A DNA stretch of 48,863 nucleotides from JADKIH01 sp031427625 (GTDB lineage: Bacteria; Bacteroidota; Bacteroidia; AKYH767-A; 2013-40CM-41-45), in the NCBI GenBank assembly GCA_031427625.1, contig JANPNV010000129.1:1-48863 (forward strand). Direction: 5' to 3'. Each line of letters begins with the position of its first letter. Position 1 is the stretch's first letter. Both the position numbers and the translations under genes were made by a program. Below the pieces are notes generated by a model. That model searched no databases, was not told the DNA's origin, and worked only from the letters and a program-made list of their open reading frames with translations. Positions 1-7,824 of this stretch are shown here, piece after piece.

Positions 1-142
1 ACTTTGTGTCGGGGATGGGCGCGTTCAGGCTGGCACTGAGGCCCAGCGCCAGCACGCGACGGGTGTCGGCGGGGTCGATCACGCCGTCGTCCCAGAGCCG
101 GGCGCTGGCGAAGTACGGGTGGCCCTGCACCTCGTACTGCGT
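1..142 (-). CDS. C-terminal fragment of methylcrotonyl-CoA carboxylase beta subunit (foreign, high GC)
   Basis: Read on the minus strand, this stretch gives 47 codons with the well-known end of acyl-CoA carboxylase carboxyltransferase subunits: QGHPYFASARLWDDG, then VIDPADTRRVL, then a short helix ending NAPIPDT. This matches the C-terminus of methylcrotonyl-CoA carboxylase beta chains, an enzyme of leucine breakdown. The final few residues and the stop codon lie outside the window. GC is very high, with almost every third position G or C, against roughly 35-40 percent GC in the rest of the window. The frame is cut off at its upstream end by the 7-bp repeat beginning at 143. The identity of the peptide is clear. 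That it belongs to this genome is doubtful, and a chimeric contig end is the simplest explanation. Confidence 0.75.
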
Positions 143-366
143 CTTTGCTCTTTGCTCTTTGCTCTTTGCTCTTTGCTCTTTGCTCTTTGCTCTTTGCTCT
201 TGGTTCTTTGCTCTTGGTTCTTGGTTCTTGGTTCTTTGCTCTTTGCTCTTGGTTATTTGCTCTTGGTTCTTTGCTCTTGGTTCTTTGCTCTTTGCTCTTT
301 GCTCTTTGCTCTTGGTTCTTGGCTCTTGGCTCTTGGTTCTTGGTTCTTGGCTCTTGGCTCTTTCTT
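143..366. repeat. Heptanucleotide tandem repeat array
   Basis: There are 31 uninterrupted 7-bp units from 143 to 359, of the types CTTTGCT, CTTGGTT and CTTGGCT with a single ATTTGCT, followed by one decayed unit. The first eight units are identical and the types are mixed after that. Because 7 is not a multiple of 3, all frames stay open and encode low-complexity peptides. I treat those as spurious. Similar GAGCAAA/GAACCAA-type arrays are common between genes in Bacteroidota drafts. Confidence 0.9.
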
Positions 367-505
367 CTTACTTAACAAAAAGCACCGACCCCAAATAACA
401 TTCCAGTTACAGCGCACGACCGGATTTGTATCTATTTTGGTGTAGAAAATTAATTTGAAGTTGGTTGTTGAATCAAGGTTGTTTGCATTAAATTGCGACC
501 GGACT

Positions 506-2404
506 ATGAAACATAAAAAAGGGAAACAGTCGACAGCCAAACCGCCTATCGATTTTAATGCGACTGCAGTTTTGAATGCATCGTCGAATAAAATAATAAA
601 GACGTATGCATGGTTTATATTTCTATTGTCATTTTTATTGTATGTTCTTTCTGTCGCAAATGGATATACCCTTGACGACTTTATTGTTATCGTAAAAAAC
701 AAGTTTACACAGAAAGGCTTTGGAGGAATTGGCGGCATCTTATCGAAAGATACGTTTGCCGGAATGACGCAGGATAATATCATGGGTTTATCGGGTGGAA
801 GATACCGGCCACTTTCTGTTGTGACGTTTGCGATAGAGCATCAGCTTTTCAGTAACAACCCGTTTATTTCGCATCTGATCAACGTTATCATAAATGCCTT
901 TAATTGCGTTTTACTGTTTTTATTATTCCTGAAATTCAAAACCAGAATTCCTGCAAAGGCTTGGATTAATATTTCTCTTGCTGCAACATTGTTATTTGTC
1001 GTAATGCCTGCTCATACAGAACCGATCATCAATATAAAGGGTCGTGACGACCTGATGAGTCTGTTTTTTTTCCTGCTGGCTTCTCTTCAACTATTTAAAT
1101 ATGTCTCATTAAAAAGAAAGACAAATCTATATTTGTCCTGCCTGTGGCTCTTCCTCTCATTATTGAGCAAAGAAATAGCAATCACATTCATCGCTATTTT
1201 CCCGCTCATGATGATTTTTTTTACCGATGCTTCTAAAAGTAAAATCCGTGCATCATCGATATTGAATTTACTTGTCGTTATAATCTTTCTGGCAATTCGT
1301 TTTTTTGCCACTAAGGATAATCATGGAATGGCAACTTCAGAGCTATTGAATAATTCATTTCTTAATACTTCATCCGTCGAAAAGTATGCAACTATTATTT
1401 ATACTGGGTTGTTGTATTTTAAACTGATGATCTTTCCTATTCATCTTTCTTACGATTATAACTTCAATCAGATTCCGCTTATCGGTTTTGGCGACTGGCA
1501 TGTTATTCTATCAATTATAATTCATCTCTGCTTGTTTCTCATTGCCTTGGTAACGTTTAAAAGTAAATCTGTTTACTCCTTCTCGATTTTATTTTACTTT
1601 ATCACCTTCTCGATAGTTTCGAATTTCTTTATCAGCGTCGGAACACTTTTCGCTGATCGTTTTGTGTACATTCCTTCAATTGGTTTTTGCCTGCTGATAG
1701 TTGTTGCCGGATATCATTTGGCGGAATGGCTGAAGAAGAAAATCAACTTTTTATTTGCACATAAATTTCTGACGGGTTTGCTGGTCGTCGCCTCAATATT
1801 ATATCTCATAAGAGTGATTGATCGTATCGGTGACTGGAAAGACAATAACACTTTATTTCTTGCTGATGTCGATGACGCACCTAATAGTGTAAAAGTTCAG
1901 ATTAATGCTTCATTGGCATATATGGATTTATCAGGTTTCAAAACAGGGCTTGAGCGTGATTCTATTCTGAATGCTGCTATAGTTCATCTAGAAAAAGCAA
2001 TTTCAATATATCCGACTTATGCTACGTCCTATCTGAATATGGGAGTTGTTTACAGCTGGAAGGATGATTTTCCCAAAGCAGAATACTGGTGGAACAAAGC
2101 AAGGGCGTTGGATACAAATAATTTTTATTTGCCCGAATACGATAAAGTTATTTCAACGCATTATTATGGAAGCGGTATGAAACTGGGCAATGAAAATAAA
2201 CCAAAGGAGGCTATATCAGAGTTCCTGAAAGCATTAAAATATGATTCAGCAAATGCCGATTTGGTTTTTAATTTAGGTGGCGCATATTATACTACACTAA
2301 ATTTTGATAGTGCTTATTTTTATTGGGAAAAAACGCTGGAGATAAATCCTGCCGATGAAAGAGTGAAACAGGCGATGATGGCATTACCCAAAAATATTAA
2401 GTAA
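506..2404 (+). CDS. TMTC-like GT-C membrane glycosyltransferase with C-terminal TPRs
   Basis: This 632-residue protein has a polytopic membrane part (about residues 30-440) and a soluble part with about three TPR motifs (about 470-625). The membrane part carries signatures of TMTC/O-mannosyltransferase-like GT-C enzymes: an acidic DD pair in the first outer loop (GYTLDD), a GGRYRPLS segment, and HTEPIINIKGRDDLMS. Family members transfer a sugar from a polyprenyl-phosphate donor to protein, and the TPRs probably bind the acceptor. An earlier TTG at 455 is in frame. The ATG at 506 (MKHKKGKQ) gives a charged cytoplasmic N-terminus directly before the first helix and is preferred. A GT2 enzyme follows 39 bp downstream and could make the lipid-linked donor. 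The family call is good. The protein acceptor and the sugar are unknown. Confidence 0.75.
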   Translation: MKHKKGKQSTAKPPIDFNATAVLNASSNKIIKTYAWFIFLLSFLLYVLSVANGYTLDDFIVIVKNKFTQKGFGGIGGILSKDTFAGMTQDNIMGLSGGRYRPLSVVTFAIEHQLFSNNPFISHLINVIINAFNCVLLFLLFLKFKTRIPAKAWINISLAATLLFVVMPAHTEPIINIKGRDDLMSLFFFLLASLQLFKYVSLKRKTNLYLSCLWLFLSLLSKEIAITFIAIFPLMMIFFTDASKSKIRASSILNLLVVIIFLAIRFFATKDNHGMATSELLNNSFLNTSSVEKYATIIYTGLLYFKLMIFPIHLSYDYNFNQIPLIGFGDWHVILSIIIHLCLFLIALVTFKSKSVYSFSILFYFITFSIVSNFFISVGTLFADRFVYIPSIGFCLLIVVAGYHLAEWLKKKINFLFAHKFLTGLLVVASILYLIRVIDRIGDWKDNNTLFLADVDDAPNSVKVQINASLAYMDLSGFKTGLERDSILNAAIVHLEKAISIYPTYATSYLNMGVVYSWKDDFPKAEYWWNKARALDTNNFYLPEYDKVISTHYYGSGMKLGNENKPKEAISEFLKALKYDSANADLVFNLGGAYYTTLNFDSAYFYWEKTLEINPADERVKQAMMALPKNIK

Positions 2405-2443
2405 TAAATTATTCTGAAAATAATTTGAAATTGAAATCAACTG

Positions 2444-3193
2444 ATGGTTAATGGAAAAAAAATAATTGTAGTGCTGCCCGCTTATAATGCAAAAGATACG
2501 CTTGAGAAAACGTATTCTGAGATACCTTTTGATATTGTAGACGATGTTATTTTAGTTGATGATGCGAGTAGCGACAAGACAGCAGAATTAGCAGAGAGAA
2601 TCGGCATTAAGCATGTGATCCGTCATGAAATTAATAAAGGGTATGGTGGAAATCAGAAAACATGTTACGATAAAGCACTTGCTTTGAATGGCGATATAAT
2701 CATCATGCTTCATCCCGATTACCAGTATACGCCCAAGTTAATTCCTTCAATGGTTTATCTGATCGCAAACGATTTATTTCCTGTCGTACTTGGATCGAGA
2801 ATTCTTGGTAAGGGGGCACTTGCCGGCGGAATGCCTTTTTATAAATATCTGTTCAACCGGTTTCTGACTTTTTCTCAAAATCTGTTAGTTAATCAGAAAT
2901 TGTCTGAATACCATACGGGCTACCGTGCTTTTTCACGAAATGTATTATTGTCCATAAATTATCATGATAACTCCGACGATTATGTTTTCGATAACCAAAT
3001 GCTTTCTCAGATAATTTATTTTGACTTTGATATTGCCGAGATCACATGCCCGACGAAATATTTCAAAGAGGCATCATCGATAAATTTTCGTCGTAGCGTG
3101 ATTTATGGTTTGGGAGTGTTAACTGTATCAGTTAAACACTTTCTGCAAAGGACTGGACTGGCCAGATTCAGACTTTACGAAAGGAAGAAATAA
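2444..3193 (+). CDS. Family 2 glycosyltransferase (polyprenyl-phosphate glycosyltransferase-like)
   Basis: This 249-residue GT-A fold enzyme starts with the typical IVVLPAYNAKDTL strand-helix, followed by DVILVDDASSDKT (nucleotide-sugar binding) and GDIIIMLHPDYQYTPKL in the place of the usual DxD region. It has no clear membrane helix, like the short dolichyl-phosphate-mannose synthase type (DPM1-like). It sits 39 bp after the TMTC-like gene on the same strand, so the two are probably cotranscribed. A role in charging a polyprenyl phosphate with hexose for the upstream enzyme is reasonable inference. The specific sugar cannot be read from the sequence. The ATG at 2444 directly precedes the conserved N-terminal strand. 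Confidence 0.8.
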   Translation: MVNGKKIIVVLPAYNAKDTLEKTYSEIPFDIVDDVILVDDASSDKTAELAERIGIKHVIRHEINKGYGGNQKTCYDKALALNGDIIIMLHPDYQYTPKLIPSMVYLIANDLFPVVLGSRILGKGALAGGMPFYKYLFNRFLTFSQNLLVNQKLSEYHTGYRAFSRNVLLSINYHDNSDDYVFDNQMLSQIIYFDFDIAEITCPTKYFKEASSINFRRSVIYGLGVLTVSVKHFLQRTGLARFRLYERKK

Positions 3194-3238
3194 AATTTTT
3201 GCCCAATCCATTTTTTATATTGCTTAGAAATACAATGT

Positions 3239-5467
3239 TCAAATTCTGATTCCTATCACGAGTACATCATCAACCTGAATTTCATTTCCTTTCCATTCGT
3301 TGAAGGTTTTGACCAGGTGTTTTTCTTGTTCCTGCATCGAAAGATTCTGAATTGAGGCAAGTATTTCACGTAATTTCTTCGATAACAATTTCTTCCCTTT
3401 AGGTCCGCCAAACTGATCGGCGAAGCCGTCGCTAAAAAGATAAATCGTATCGCCTTCTTCTAATTTTAATTCATGATTAGTAAATTTCGCATCAAGGAAA
3501 AGACGGAAGCCGCCGATCGCTAATTTATCGGGTTTAATTTCGGAGAGTACTCCATTTCTGAAAATCCACAAGGGGCGGTTGGCACCTGCATACTGCATAT
3601 GCAAAGCCTTCAGGTCGAAAGTACAGAGGGCAATATCCATACCGTCGTTGTTATCAGAATCATTCTGTTTTAATGCTTCGGTAATTTCTGTGTTTAGGTT
3701 ATTGAGTATATGAGAAGGCTGTGTTATTCCGCGTTGGTTTATGATCTGATTGAGAATCGAACTTCCAATCATACTCATGAACGCTCCGGTCACCCCATGA
3801 CCTGTACAGTCGGCAGCAGCGATTATCACCTTTCCGTCTTTCTGTGAGAAAGAATAAAAGTCACCACTTACAATATCCTTCGGAAGGTAGATGATGAAAG
3901 ATTCATGCAGGGTTTTATAAATGAGTTTTATCTCTGGCAGAATTGCTTCCTGAATCCGTCTTGCATAGAGAAGATTGTCGAGAATGTCACGATTCTTTAA
4001 TTCGATCACAGCTTTTTGCTGAACAACTTCCTCTGTGCGCTGCGTAACCATTTTTTCCAGTTCTACATTCTGATTTTCTAATATTTTCTTTCTTTCTTGT
4101 TCCTGCTCAATCGTTCTGTTGAACAATTGTTTTATTTCAAGAATTTGCGCATGAAGTTTTTTATTCATTCTGGCAAAATCACGTGCCAGATAAATAGTCA
4201 TAGAGAATGAAACACTCATCAGCATTGAATAGAGAAAAAATTTTGTTTTGTGTTCGGAAATGATATCGGCGACCTGACCAAATCCGATTTTTCTTAACAT
4301 CCAATTAATAATTCCAAGAATAATTATACCTATGATAGGGAAGAGTAGTCCGAAAATAAAAATTTTAATTCCATCGCGTTTCATTTTCCATGCACGAATA
4401 AATACCCTTATCGTTTCAACAAAGCCGGCCATCAGAAACAAAAAAAGAAGGAGAACACCAATATCATTGTTCCCAAGAATGAACATGAACAGAAGTGAAA
4501 TAGTTAGTATTCCGGATAGAATCCAAAACATTTTCAAAAGCTTTTTATAAAAAACCTCATAAAGAATTCCGATAAAAAAAATCGGAACGAGGAAAAGTGC
4601 AAGAAACTCTATGATGAGTATTTTCTTTGTTGCTTGCAAATCAGCCCCTGCAAAGGAACTGTAAATGCCAAAGAAGATTAAGAATAAGAGAAGTGTGAAT
4701 AGACTATAATAAAGGTTCAACCTGTTTTTTCTATAATAGAGGAAAAGGATTAAATGAAAAATGCTCAAGACGATAAATACTGCAGAGAAGAAAAGTGGAA
4801 TGGTCAGAGACTGAATATTTTGTTGTTCTTCGAGGGCTTGATTCATACTTACCAGCTTTGCTTCGAAGCCTGCAATTGTTAAATCAGAATTGTATTTTAT
4901 TATGCCGAGTTTACCCGTGGAACCGAAGCTGGAAACTCTCACCGCAATATAATGCCAGCCGTGATAGCTTGAAGGAAAAGGAATTATATTGGGACGGACA
5001 GAAAATCCTGAAACTTGTTCCGTTATAGTTTTGCCAACGACTCCTAATGTCTTGATAAATTTCCCATCGATATAAACATCGCAAGCGCCATTGGTTCGCA
5101 GTTGCATGGCAATTGGTATTCCGCTTACAGAACTATCTATATAAAGAGATGCCCGATACCAGAAAACACCATCGAAGTTTTCAAGGAGGGAATCAGATCC
5201 GTCTTTAACGGACGATAAACCTTGCCAAGCGCTATCATCATAATTCGTCGGCATCCAACTTATGTCATCTCCGGTTTTGTATTTCCAGGTATTGTTTAAT
5301 GATATTCCTTTTTTTAGTTGAGTTATAGAAATAGTATCTGCTTTTTCCTCCTTCGCAATTGCAGAAAGTGGGATGATAAATAGAAATAACAGAATAAAAT
5401 GGGGAATTATCTTTTTCAATTGGGTCAAATTACAAAGAAAAATAATGAATTGAATATTACATTTCAC
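3239..5467 (-). CDS. Membrane-bound PP2C-type (SpoIIE) serine phosphatase with 7TM sensor region
   Basis: The protein has about 742 residues. In order it holds a signal-like hydrophobic N-terminus, a beta-sandwich extracellular region (about 40-210, 7TMR-DISM-extracellular-like), seven or so membrane helices (about 215-425), a coiled coil (about 435-490) and a SpoIIE/PP2C domain (about 515-742). The phosphatase domain shows metal-binding motifs DCTGHG, DGMDIAL and SDGFADQFGG. Such proteins sense an outside ligand and dephosphorylate an anti-sigma-factor antagonist or similar partner. No partner kinase or STAS gene is adjacent. The start is unsettled. GTG at 5467 gives a long leader, while downstream in-frame TTG codons would place a clean signal peptide (KKIIPHFILLFLF) at the very N-terminus. 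Confidence 0.85.
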   Translation of the reverse strand: MKCNIQFIIFLCNLTQLKKIIPHFILLFLFIIPLSAIAKEEKADTISITQLKKGISLNNTWKYKTGDDISWMPTNYDDSAWQGLSSVKDGSDSLLENFDGVFWYRASLYIDSSVSGIPIAMQLRTNGACDVYIDGKFIKTLGVVGKTITEQVSGFSVRPNIIPFPSSYHGWHYIAVRVSSFGSTGKLGIIKYNSDLTIAGFEAKLVSMNQALEEQQNIQSLTIPLFFSAVFIVLSIFHLILFLYYRKNRLNLYYSLFTLLLFLIFFGIYSSFAGADLQATKKILIIEFLALFLVPIFFIGILYEVFYKKLLKMFWILSGILTISLLFMFILGNNDIGVLLLFLFLMAGFVETIRVFIRAWKMKRDGIKIFIFGLLFPIIGIIILGIINWMLRKIGFGQVADIISEHKTKFFLYSMLMSVSFSMTIYLARDFARMNKKLHAQILEIKQLFNRTIEQEQERKKILENQNVELEKMVTQRTEEVVQQKAVIELKNRDILDNLLYARRIQEAILPEIKLIYKTLHESFIIYLPKDIVSGDFYSFSQKDGKVIIAAADCTGHGVTGAFMSMIGSSILNQIINQRGITQPSHILNNLNTEITEALKQNDSDNNDGMDIALCTFDLKALHMQYAGANRPLWIFRNGVLSEIKPDKLAIGGFRLFLDAKFTNHELKLEEGDTIYLFSDGFADQFGGPKGKKLLSKKLREILASIQNLSMQEQEKHLVKTFNEWKGNEIQVDDVLVIGIRI

Positions 5468-5491
5468 AATAAATTAAATCTGATAATTTCT

Positions 5492-6001
5492 TTAAAGCAA
5501 TGCAAGAGCGGAGGGAAGCTTCATCGCTCTTCTCCATGCAGAAAGTTGTCCGAGATGCATGGCCTCATGATTTACGCACATAAAGAGAGTTAGATCCAAT
5601 ACAGTCGGCATGTAAACACTAAATCTCCATTTTATTGATTCATCAAATTGATTCATGTCATAGGATGAAATAATTTTCTTTAATTCTTCATGCTGATTTC
5701 TTAATTCGTTAAGAAGAATTTCTTTCTTCGGATAAAGTCTTTTATCTGATTCAGGAAGTCGCGGGTCGCCGGGACCGTGGCGTAAAAACAATTCGGACCA
5801 GCCAACTGGAATAAGCAACGCTCCTCCCAGATCTTCTATCATAAGTGCTGTGCCTGTTACGAGATGGCCGAGTGTAAATGACGGATGATTTTCAAATCCC
5901 GGAAATGGAATGGTAGTCATCTGTTCCTCGCTGAGATCGGAAACAAGCATTTCTGAAAAAGCAAGATTGAAATCTAATTGACGGTGAAGAGCGGCAACCA
6001 T
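5492..6001 (-). CDS. DinB-like four-helix metalloprotein
   Basis: This 169-residue protein matches the DinB/YfiT-like fold. An early helix ends with NHPSFTLGHLV, and a late helix contains NHEAMHLGQLSAWRR. The spaced histidines would form the metal site of this family. Members include thiol-dependent transferases and many proteins of unknown role induced by DNA damage. The gene starts one base after the xseB stop codon, so it is probably the last gene of an exonuclease VII operon (xseA-xseB-dinB-like). That is a suggestive but unproven link to DNA stress. The enzymatic activity is unknown. Confidence 0.75.
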   Translation of the reverse strand: MVAALHRQLDFNLAFSEMLVSDLSEEQMTTIPFPGFENHPSFTLGHLVTGTALMIEDLGGALLIPVGWSELFLRHGPGDPRLPESDKRLYPKKEILLNELRNQHEELKKIISSYDMNQFDESIKWRFSVYMPTVLDLTLFMCVNHEAMHLGQLSAWRRAMKLPSALALL

Positions 6002-6002
6002 A

Positions 6003-6200
6003 TTATCGCTCGATTTCCTTTAGCACATCGTCAACTTCTTTTTCTGTCTTCACCAGTTTCTCATTGCAGAATCTGATTAATTCTCCGGCGCGTTTTACTT
6101 TTTCGCCGAGAGCATCCACAGAGATTGTTCCGTTTTCAATTTCTTTTACAATTGCTTGAAGCTCTTCATAAGCTTCTTCATAGGTTTTCTTTTTTTCCAT
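6003..6200 (-). CDS. xseB: Exodeoxyribonuclease VII small subunit
   Basis: The protein has 65 residues in the typical small, charged two-helix form: TYEEAYEELQAIVKEIE, then ENGTISVDALGEKVKRAGEL and a final helix FCNEKLVKTEKEVDDVL. XseB binds XseA to form the multi-subunit ExoVII complex that degrades single-stranded DNA. I chose the ATG at 6200, one base after the xseA stop codon. An upstream ATG at 6254 would add 18 uncharacteristic residues and overlap xseA. The family usually has 60-80 residues, which fits. Confidence 0.9.
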   Translation of the reverse strand: MEKKKTYEEAYEELQAIVKEIENGTISVDALGEKVKRAGELIRFCNEKLVKTEKEVDDVLKEIER

Positions 6201-6201
6201 T

Positions 6202-7653
6202 TTATTTATTTTCTGCTGTGCTGATGACTGTTCCATTGGCAAGTTCCGTTTCAAGACGGATGCCCGGTTTTATTTCTGATGCATCTGTTACCGCTTTGCC
6301 GTTTACACGTGTAATAGAGTAACCTCTCACCAATGTATTCACCGGATCGAGGAGTGCGACTTTCTCTTCGAGATGTTGAAGCAATTCTTTATTCCTGTTA
6401 ATCTTTAAGATGCTATCGCCGAGTTTTGCTATATGATCAGTGATCAATGTCTGATGTTGATTGAGGAAGTTCTTGTAATGCATTTTCATTTCATCTGTTT
6501 TCCTGTTCAATTCGATGAGGGATCCAAGGTGTTTCCCATACCTCTTTATATTGAGCACTGCCTGAATGGAATGCGACAGGTTTGACCTGGAAGAAGAAAA
6601 ATATTTTGAAATATTTGCCGGCAAGCTTGCGAAGAGATTCTTTAGCTGGAATCCTCGTCTGGAAAGCTGATTATTGACGATGAGGGAAAAACGTTCAGAC
6701 TGCGATGAAATCTGCTGTTTCTCATAGGTGAAATACGACTTCAATAAATCCATTAGCGTTGATGACAACTGATTTAAAATCAAAAACTGCCGGTCGAATT
6801 TTTCGAGTATGAATGTAGCTGCTGCAGTAGGCGTGATACAGTTTTGAAATGAAATCATTTCAACGACGGTTTCATTGGAGGCATGACCGATTCCTGTAAT
6901 AACGGGTAATTCAGATTGAGCAACAGTTGCTGCTAATAAATACTCATCATAACATGCTAGTCCTGCATCACCGGCGCCGCCTCTGATAATCACAATGGCA
7001 TCGAATTTATTTTTTAGTGAGTTGATTTTATTGATCGCGCTGATTATTGTTGGCGGAGCATTTTCACCTTGAAGGATTGCATCGAACAACGTATGAACGA
7101 TTGCATAATGCCTCTGATGGCTTTCTATAGTGCTGATAAAATCGAGATATCCACGACTTGTATCGATTGAGATAATTGCAATGCGTGATGGCAGCAATGG
7201 TAGCGTCAGACTTTTATTTCTGTTATATAATCCTTCCATCTTCAACCGGGCAATCGATTCATTTTTCATTCTAGCCATTTCGCCAAGTGTGAATGATGGA
7301 TCGATATCAGTAATTGTTAACGATAAGCCATGAAGAGGGTGAAGTGTTACAGAACAATGCAGCAGTATTTTCATACCTGCTGATAATCCCGAATTTGTAA
7401 CAGCTTTAAATTTTTCGCTTATTGCTGTATATTGATCTGCCCAGATAATTCCTCTTTGCTGAGCGACAATTGTGGTTTCATTCTTATCGATTAGTTCGAG
7501 GTAACAATGCCCACTTTGGGCCAAAGTGATTCTGGATAGTTCACAGCGAACCCAGAAAATTTTATTTCCATAGGATTTATGTAGCACGGACTGTATGCTG
7601 AGCATGACTTCCCGGAGGCTGAAGGTTTTTGAGCTGATTGCCGTACTATCCAT
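6202..7653 (-). CDS. xseA: Exodeoxyribonuclease VII large subunit
   Basis: This 483-residue protein has an N-terminal OB-fold (about 10-110), the catalytic core with IAIISIDTSRGYLDF, VIIRGGAGD and PVITGIGHASNETVVE (about 130-300), a long coiled-coil region (about 305-420), and a C-terminal segment with LVRGYSITRVNGKAV. ExoVII removes single-stranded DNA in both directions and acts in repair. It heads a tight minus-strand operon with xseB and a DinB-like gene. A TATATTTG element lies 12 bp upstream of the start codon. Confidence 0.95.
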   Translation of the reverse strand: MDSTAISSKTFSLREVMLSIQSVLHKSYGNKIFWVRCELSRITLAQSGHCYLELIDKNETTIVAQQRGIIWADQYTAISEKFKAVTNSGLSAGMKILLHCSVTLHPLHGLSLTITDIDPSFTLGEMARMKNESIARLKMEGLYNRNKSLTLPLLPSRIAIISIDTSRGYLDFISTIESHQRHYAIVHTLFDAILQGENAPPTIISAINKINSLKNKFDAIVIIRGGAGDAGLACYDEYLLAATVAQSELPVITGIGHASNETVVEMISFQNCITPTAAATFILEKFDRQFLILNQLSSTLMDLLKSYFTYEKQQISSQSERFSLIVNNQLSRRGFQLKNLFASLPANISKYFSSSRSNLSHSIQAVLNIKRYGKHLGSLIELNRKTDEMKMHYKNFLNQHQTLITDHIAKLGDSILKINRNKELLQHLEEKVALLDPVNTLVRGYSITRVNGKAVTDASEIKPGIRLETELANGTVISTAENK

Positions 7654-7664
7654 ATCTATCCGAC

Positions 7665-7672
7665 CAAATATA
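7665..7672 (-). promoter_or_regulatory. Candidate -7 element for xseA
   Basis: TATATTTG on the minus strand fits the Bacteroidota -7 consensus TAnnTTTG and sits 12 bp before the xseA ATG. That would imply a very short leader. No clear -33 TTTG is seen at the expected distance, so support is moderate. Confidence 0.35.
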
Positions 7673-7766
7673 AATTTTTATTCTTTAGCCCTTGAGATCT
7701 CCCACATTTTTATCGAAAAAATGAAACCATAATCGGTATATTAATGTAATTATGATGACGTTATTG

Positions 7767-7774
7767 TATTTTTG
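7767..7774 (+). promoter_or_regulatory. Candidate -7 element for the 7825 gene
   Basis: TATTTTTG matches TAnnTTTG and lies about 50 bp upstream of the ATG at 7825, in the divergent region between xseA and the secreted-protein gene. A good -33 box is not evident. Confidence 0.4.
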
Positions 7775-7824
7775 TGCCTTAACTTAGCAGCATTAAGAAA
7801 ATTCAACCCATCCCCAATTTTACC

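Noticed and set aside
6..783. Several long open frames on both strands across the heptamer array, coding LCSLLFA or EQRAKSK type peptides
   Set aside because: They exist only because a 7-bp repeat without stops is open in every frame. Composition is low complexity and no signal for translation is seen.
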